Positions 58,185 through 64,000 of a stretch of 64,000 nt of DNA are shown here, in pieces. Source of the DNA: Lingula anatina (Eukaryota; Brachiopoda; Lingulata; Lingulida; Lingulidae); the NCBI RefSeq assembly GCF_001039355.2, contig NW_019773625.1, positions 735,079-799,078 on the forward strand, in the 5' to 3' direction. Position 1 is the stretch's first letter; each line of letters begins with the position of its first letter. A program made the position numbers and the translations under genes. The notes beneath the pieces are model-generated. The model saw only the letters and a list, made by a program, of their open reading frames with translations, had not been told where the DNA came from and searched no databases.

Positions 58185-60744
58185 AAAAAAAAAAAAAAAA
58201 AAAAAAAAAATAGTTGTTGATAGATGGCGCAGTGAGTCTTGAATTTCAATTTAAAAACCAGTAATAATATTGGCAAGGAGTGAGGGTTTTGCTTAAAATT
58301 AAAAGCCTAACACCACCCATTTTGTCTTTCTCTCCTTCATCATTCTAGGAAATAAGGCCCCTAATATTAGTGTAAAATGGAAAGTGTTTTGCACTTAAAA
58401 TTATTCACAACAGATAATAAGTTCAGGTTATTTCTGGCAATATCTGCATAATAACAGCAATATAAAAAACTAACTTTTTTAATGTTCTGTAAAAGGTAAT
58501 AAAAAAGATTAAAAAAATATAGGGTAACAAAATTTTTTTGCTCACAAGCTCCAAGTAAGCATTATACTGGTAAAAACTAGATCTGGAGGGTGACAAGCCA
58601 TTAGCTGAAAACGCAAGGTTCCCTCTCTCACATGCATACATAATCTATCTCTCTCTCTCATTTTTCAGTAATGTACCTGCTGTAATTCATACCATATCAG
58701 TCTGTTTTTCTAAAGCCAGCATAATTTTTGGGATATGCTGCATATTGTTGCAAACTGTCAAAAATAATGTACGGAATTAGCTCACTTTGGGATTCATTGT
58801 TTTGCTATTTAATATTGGCTGCTATTGAAACAACACTGTTGAATTTATAAGTTTTGCACCAGTTTACTGGAGGGAGGGCAGTGACTGGCCTTGACCTAGG
58901 TTATCGCTACCATCAAATTCATGCGATTAAGTTTTGGATATAGTTCTCCCCCCTCCCCAAAGAGAAAACAAGAAAATTATTTCAATTATGGTTTAAACTA
59001 GAAAAGCACTCACTCAGAGTGCAGACCTCAGCCAAGGCAGCAAAGTCTCCATCCAATGCCATTTCACCCCTAAATTTTCGATAGTTTTGATTAATGATTG
59101 ATTATTGATCCAGATCACCACCAAAAACTAATCATCTGTTCCTTGCCCCACTTCTGACAGTTCCTGAAAATTTCATCAAAATCGGTCCATAACTTAGTTT
59201 TTTTATTATTGATTGATTATTGATCCGGATCACCACCAAAAACTAATCACTTCTAAGTAAACCCATTTCTGACCTACCCTGAAAATTCCATCAAAATTCA
59301 TCCATAACTTTTTGAGTTATGTTGATGACAGACAGACAGACAAACAAACAGGTGTGAAAACATTACCTCCTTGGCAGAGGTAATTATTGTATTGTTATCT
59401 TGATTAAAGTGATTAATTGTTATTCGAGAGAGATTTTTATACTAATACTATGATTTTGATTGGGCCTAATATTTTTAGGTGCACTAACCAGGTTGATTAA
59501 GCAAAATCTATGTGACATCTGACAATAAGGAGCATATGTCAGCCATTTTACGTGGCACTTGGTCAACCCTGTCGATCACTACATTTCAGTCTAACGGCCA
59601 TAACTAGTCCACTTATAGATCTTGTTTAGCTTCGAGCTGCGTGGCTAAAAGCTGCTGGGCCAATACTCATAGAATCCAACCAAAATCGGAAACAAAAGAT
59701 TCTTCTTTTATGTCAGAATAACTTTCATGGAGGCCAGTATTAAATGCTATATTCATAGGTACTTTTCCTTGCGATTTATAAATACCCCCCCAGTTGTCAC
59801 TAACCAACAAGACAACACACTTTAATTATAAAATATATCAATTTATTGGAAGAATAGAAATCAAAAATAACATTTACATGTTCTCTTAACACATGTGGTA
59901 ACATTTAAACAAACACTATAAACTCACTGAACATTGATGTCACCATAAAAAACTTAAAACAATTAAGTTAAGCTTCAAATCTGTATTGGATTGTATAAAG
60001 TGACAAATAATCATTTTCTTGCAGGTAACATTTGTTGGAAATAAATGCTTTATGCATAATAATCTCCTTACTCAACTTAATTGCTGCAGCTTTTGTGATT
60101 AATCACAAAAAAAAAAAAAATGAAATAGAATTTCTAATCATGATTCCATCATAAACGTTATCTCTGCAAACAGTCACTTCTTGTGCAAAAAAATTACTGT
60201 CCAAATTTTCAAGCACATCTCACATGGCTGATCAAGTCAAGACACCGGCCTGCAATGTCAGTCCGTTTACACAGAACTGCATGCATCTCATCAGTCACAT
60301 GCATACTAGTAGATTAGAGATCGAGGGGAAGGTGATAGTTCGTGCAGTACAAATTAATATATACAGTTTAAATTATGTGTGCTGAATTGCAATCTTGCGT
60401 TCCTTTGGCTTGTCCTCGATCATGTTCTCAGGGACAGGCGCCTCAAGGGTCAGCAGTCCGTCTGGACGAAGGGCAGATGTCAAGCTTTTCGGTTCCACGC
60501 CCTCTGGCAAAGTGAAAGTACGGGAATACTGGCGGAAAAGGGATCTTCCCTCGCCGCTCTCTTCGTGCTTGGCCTCGACGGTGACTAGATTGCCCTTGGT
60601 TTTAACGTCCAGTTCCTCTGGCTTAAATTGATGAACATCAAAGACGTACCTCAGCTTCTTATTACCATCCTCTTCCACGATGGGGTAGTTTTGACAGTGG
60701 TTTTCTTGCATTCCACGCACTTGTCCTGGGTAGTTTTGGAACAT
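58185..60744 (+). repeat. ~2.5-kb segment, second copy
   Basis: Counterpart of 55736-58183. About 110 bases longer, mainly from an extra tandem unit of the repeat at 59009-59388. Confidence 0.9.
59009..59388. mobile_element. Element with ACCTCAGCCAAGG termini (tandem form)
   Basis: As 56549-56806, but the GATCACCACCAAAAACTAATC ... CCATAACTT unit occurs twice in tandem (about 59115-59195 and 59225-59315). Confidence 0.6.
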
Positions 60745-60867
60745 GTGATGGTACATTTGGTGCATCTGGCGGTTCATGCGATCCATGTCACGTCGCATTT
60801 CGGTCCAGGGATCTCGAACTGCCCTCTCTTCAACGAATGGCTCGAGCAAAAGCGGTAGCAAACTCAT
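60373..60867 (-). CDS. Small heat shock protein (HSP20/alpha-crystallin), gene 2
   Basis: Intronless, 164 codons, same domain plan as 53962-54456: N-terminal arm, alpha-crystallin domain about 70-145 ending LRPDGLLTLEAPV, tail KIAIQHT. Seven replacements from gene 1: Phe58 to Cys, Lys69 to Asn, Lys73 to Arg, Asp106 to Glu, Lys108 to Arg, Met138 to Leu, His157 to Arg. Cys58 is the only cysteine and could allow disulfide-linked dimers, by analogy with the single redox cysteine of mammalian HSPB1 (at a different position). It has its own TATA box and heat-shock elements. A tandem paralogue of gene 1; flanks have diverged much more than the coding region. Confidence 0.93.
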   Translation of the reverse strand: MSLLPLLLEPFVEERAVRDPWTEMRRDMDRMNRQMHQMYHHMFQNYPGQVRGMQENHCQNYPIVEEDGNKKLRYVFDVHQFKPEELDVKTKGNLVTVEAKHEESGEGRSLFRQYSRTFTLPEGVEPKSLTSALRPDGLLTLEAPVPENMIEDKPKERKIAIQHT

Positions 60868-61003
60868 CTTGCTTCACGACAAACTGTGTAAGTACAGCAG
60901 TGGTAGTAGTAAATGGAGTGTTCGCTCGTATCGTCTCTCTCTCTCTCTCGGAGGCTTTGGTAAGCAAGTTGTCTTTGATCTGTGCAGCTGTCACGTTGCG
61001 ACG

Positions 61004-61104
61004 CTTTTATACACAGCGACCAGCCTTCTAGAACCCGTGGAATGCTGTTTTTTTACCTTGACCCGAAACGACTCGAATCCATGCAGATCTAGAACACTCC
61101 AGAA
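61004..61104 (-). promoter_or_regulatory. Heat-inducible promoter of sHSP gene 2
   Basis: TATAAAAG at 61011-61004; TTCTAGAA heat-shock core at 61026-61033; GAA repeats ten bases apart at 61092-61104. Layout is as in gene 1, about 135-240 bases upstream of the ATG. A (CT)n/(GA)n run at about 60936-60950, longer than in gene 1, lies in the 5' leader. Confidence 0.75.
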
Positions 61105-61109
61105 ATGCA

Positions 61110-62271
61110 GGTAGGGGGATTCGACAAAACGAAAGTTCCCGATGCAAAGACAGTTTAAAAGTTTTGGGCATAATTATTTTGACTGTAATGGATGTTCCGA
61201 AAGAAATTAAGTTCTAGTTGAATTGCGATTTGAATCGTTATATTCTTTTAGTATTTACAATCATGAAACCGTATACATTTTATAGCCTGTGACCCCTCCA
61301 TAATAAACCCGTCTGGTGTTTTTCAATTCAATGAATGATAATCAAGCACATGATGGTGCACATTAGATAAATCGGGGCAAAGTCTTTAAGTTTATTGGTA
61401 TCTGCAATGCTACCTTTTCTATATCCAAATTGCATTTCAAAGAAAAAAGTAGGTGATATTCCATTTTTGTTGACTGGTTGTCGTCTGACCCACTTTTAAA
61501 AGAAATTGTGTTTTTGCAATTGTTTTGCAATTGATGAAACACTACAAGTAGGGGTATGGTGAAACAAATCTTTGTGCAAAATGATAAGTTCTGTTATACT
61601 TAATAAAATTGTCAATAATTTGTATAAACGAAATTAAATTTGATAAAGAAATATCGGGGCATTTTACTAAACTAAACTTAAAACATTGACCAGCTTTGCA
61701 TGTTTGACATGGAAATGGCGGGGAAGTCTACACTAAAGGCGGTTGAAAATGTTTAGGGAGCATTTGCTGACTCCCGAATATTTTTTCAAATCCAGATATG
61801 GTGGTAAGATCTTTTTGATCATTTCCCGATGCTATTGGTCATGTTTCCCTCAAAGGTATTGAAAAGTGCAATCGGACAGGTTTGGCAGTACGAAGTGACA
61901 CATCAACGATCCACTGAACAGACATTTAACCATACAGACTAGTGAAAGCCTGTCATAATCCTTAGTTCATTATACCCCCCCCCCCCCCCATGAATAAAAA
62001 GTACAAATTGTTTTAAATCTGCACCAGGATGTGTTTATTATTTTTGTTATTTTTGTAGTTGTAGTGATAACTAAAAGAACTTACAAGAACATTCTAGAAT
62101 TTAGCAGATCATCCCAGCTGTAGTACTCGGTAGAAGCTTCCAAAATCGTTCATACTCTACTACTAGTAGACAGCGATGTAAACGACCAAGAGTGAATATA
62201 TATATATTTTTTTGTTTTGCACTAGGCAAGAATGGTACTAAATCATTTCTTTATTATTTTCATAAGGTGGC
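61110..62271. other. Intergenic with poly-C tract
   Basis: The first ~800 bases are homologous to the upstream region of sHSP gene 1. A C-run lies at about 61975-61989. A TCTAGAA at 62093-62099 is isolated. The acceptor TTTTCATAAG (ending 62266) precedes the next coding exon, implying a 5' non-coding exon somewhere upstream. Confidence 0.5.
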
Positions 62272-63718
62272 ATGGCTTCAGCTAAATCTAAAGAAACTCT
62301 TCTGCCACCGTCAGCTTTCCAAAGACCAGCTGCCTCCAAGCCTACCGTGATTCCATCTGCCATTGGAAAACATAAAGATCTTCAGGTGGGAGATGAAGAA
62401 AAAGAGGAAAAAAGATATCCCTGGAGAGAGTTAAATAGATTGTCAGATGAAATAAGTGATTTAAGAGCAGAGAACCGAAGGCTGAGGTATGTATGTTTAA
62501 TTCGTTTTGCTGCATAAATGATTTGCAGATGCCCAATGTATGCCAGAAAATTTAAATACATGTGCATGCAGCTAACTGGAATAATGATTCATATGTCAAA
62601 ACTTTTATTAGATAATTTTAAGCATTTAAGAGGGTTAAATATATATCAGAGAAATGTGTTAAGCAAAAGACGTGCTTAATATGTTAAGTATGATTGTATA
62701 AATTTCTGCTCACTTTTTTACAGGGATAAAAAGCCTGCTGCTATCATACCCACAAGTGAGGTGAGAAAAAAACATTTCATAATAGCATTAGTACATATTG
62801 GATCATGATTTGAAGACTTAAGTGTTTTCAGTGACTGAATAAATTTTTTCCGTTTCTTATTTCCGTCTCCTGTTGTTGAACTTACTGTAATGACTCCATC
62901 CTTTCAATGGGCGTATCTTTCAGATATATTATTTTGGAATCGTAAATAAAAATTATATTTCTTTAAAGCATTTGTGGTGCTTTTACTACATAGAATAAAA
63001 CTAAAACGTGTACTCTTTTCAATTTTGTTGCTTCCACCCAGTAAGAATGTTATAATTTTAAGCATTTATGATTTGGAAAAGTCAAGTATCTGAAAAAGTC
63101 ACAATTTCCTCTAACAAAAAGATTGAGTCCTAACTGTAAATAGATATACATATGTTTTTCTGGTCATTGGTAGGAGATCAAGGCCAGAGTGGATGTCCAC
63201 CACTCGCCCTCTGAGAGATCAGACCGTCGCCATTTTGATGACATCATCAGCAGACAGGCTACAGAGGTTGCTGAGCTGAAACTCCAGCTCAGTAAAGCAA
63301 AAGCTGATCACAATCAGAATGTGCTAAGGTGCGTTTCTCATCCAAATGATAATGCATGGTTAGATGTGCTTTTGCTGGATTTTTTTTATCTCAAAATATA
63401 AAATTGAATTTAAATAAGTTTCTGTATATGCTATAAGTAAATACATAAGTACATTTAAATATATGGTCAGGACAACATACTTGCCTCAAGCCAGGCAGTC
63501 ATTTATCAGAATATAGCGCACTAACAGTATTACAGTACTTCCTTCCTCTCTTCTTTACTTTATGTTATTGCATACATGTATTGGTTCAGGAATTATTATT
63601 ATAGTATTTTGTCACCAGACTCGAAGGACAGATTGCCAGCAGTGATATAAAACATGAGCAAGTATTGGCAAGACTACAAGAAAAACTTGGACAAGAAGAA
63701 GAGAGATTTAAGAATGAG
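62272..63718 (+). CDS. Coiled-coil protein, 5' part (continues past window)
   Basis: Exons 62272-62486, 62724-62760, 63174-63328 and 63619-63718, GT-AG with matching phases; 169 codons so far, open at the last donor. The first ~45 residues are Ser/Pro/Lys-rich (LLPPSAFQRPAASKPTVIPS) and likely disordered. From about residue 50, heptad-like helices follow: RELNRLSDEISDLRAENRRL, then DDIISRQATEVAELKLQLSK and HEQVLARLQEKLGQEEERF. Only a structural or centrosomal-type coiled-coil role can be suggested; I do not recognise the orthologue. The first exon is preceded by an acceptor, so there is a 5' UTR intron. Confidence 0.75.
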
Positions 63719-64000
63719 GTATTTATACATTTATGACATGATTTTTAAATTAAGAACTGAAAAGTAATTTAAAGTTACACTGAATTCCGTTTGAGTACCA
63801 CTTGGTATTCTTTGATAGGGGCGATTGAATTTTCTTCGGAAATGCGTACGTCTACGCCGAGCAAGCCTTGCGAGTTGAAAACAACTGATCTCAGACTGGT
63901 AAAAAATATCTCAATTTGGTTGATTTCAGTTGACATATTAAAATTCAAATAGGGCGTACGCAGATCACATAACTGGTTTAAGTCCACTAAAGCTACCGGT
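63719..64000. other. Start of the next intron
   Basis: Follows the donor GAG|GTATTT. The 70-codon minus frame here shows no recognisable similarity. Confidence 0.5.

Noticed and set aside
1-64000. tRNA, rRNA and CRISPR arrays
   Set aside because: No tRNA B-box (GGTTCGAATCC-like) with a cloverleaf, no rRNA motifs and no regularly spaced repeats with unique spacers were seen by eye.

Overview
This is a 64 kb, AT-rich, intron-bearing metazoan genomic scaffold. GT-AG introns, housekeeping animal genes (ODR4, ZDHHC12, AFMID, small heat shock proteins), relics of CR1/jockey-like, Copia-like and integrase-bearing LTR retrotransposons, and frequent TGTACATGTA- and TAGGCCTA-type words suggest a highly heterozygous marine invertebrate. 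Mollusc or other lophotrochozoan, or a non-vertebrate deuterostome, are all possible; the sequence alone does not settle it. All gene models below were derived by hand from open frames, splice consensus, phase matching and remembered family features.

Layout. 1-5.4 kb: repeats, decayed mobile elements, one isolated exon of a cytosolic-type sulfotransferase (minus), and a tandem ~480 bp repeat ending just before the next gene. 5417-6253: intronless SAM-dependent methyltransferase. 6.3-10 kb: retroelement debris. 10.0-12.2 kb: two-exon galactose-3-O-sulfotransferase-family gene (+) followed at once by a direct, 5'-truncated 817 bp duplicate of itself. 13.1-15.0 kb: 1.86 kb element with long inverted termini. 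15.2-21.4 kb: seven-exon gene (320 codons, C8orf48-like) present in three overlapping pieces. 23.7-29.1 kb: ODR4 (minus, 12 exons, 452 aa), head-to-head with ZDHHC12 (plus, 29.7-32.8 kb, 5 exons, 301 aa). 36.3-52.7 kb: AFMID (kynurenine formamidase, minus, 11 exons, 290 aa), with its last six exons present a second time. 54-61 kb: tandem intronless small heat-shock genes (minus) with heat-shock elements and TATA boxes. 62.3 kb to the edge: first four coding exons of a coiled-coil protein (plus).

Assembly structure is the strongest unadvertised signal. Three large direct duplications (15.0-21.1, 34.0-46.07 and 55.7-60.7 kb) have copies abutting at single or short N runs, and the repeat ends coincide with those Ns. 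This is what two haplotypes, or overlapping contigs, laid end to end would look like. After collapsing them the region probably holds one C8orf48-like gene, one AFMID and two (not three) sHSP genes. MITE-like inverted-repeat elements sit in most introns and intergenic gaps and account for several insertion/deletion differences between the paired copies.

Functionally the genes do not form a pathway: ODR4 (ER tail-anchored UFSP2/GPCR-maturation factor) and ZDHHC12 (palmitoyltransferase) share a bidirectional promoter; AFMID acts in tryptophan catabolism; the sHSPs are stress chaperones; the GAL3ST-like enzyme is a Golgi sulfotransferase. I did not find convincing evidence of a new biological system. 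The most interesting leads are the repeat array that may carry the methyltransferase promoter, the cysteine difference between the sHSP paralogues, and the tandem GAL3ST truncation.
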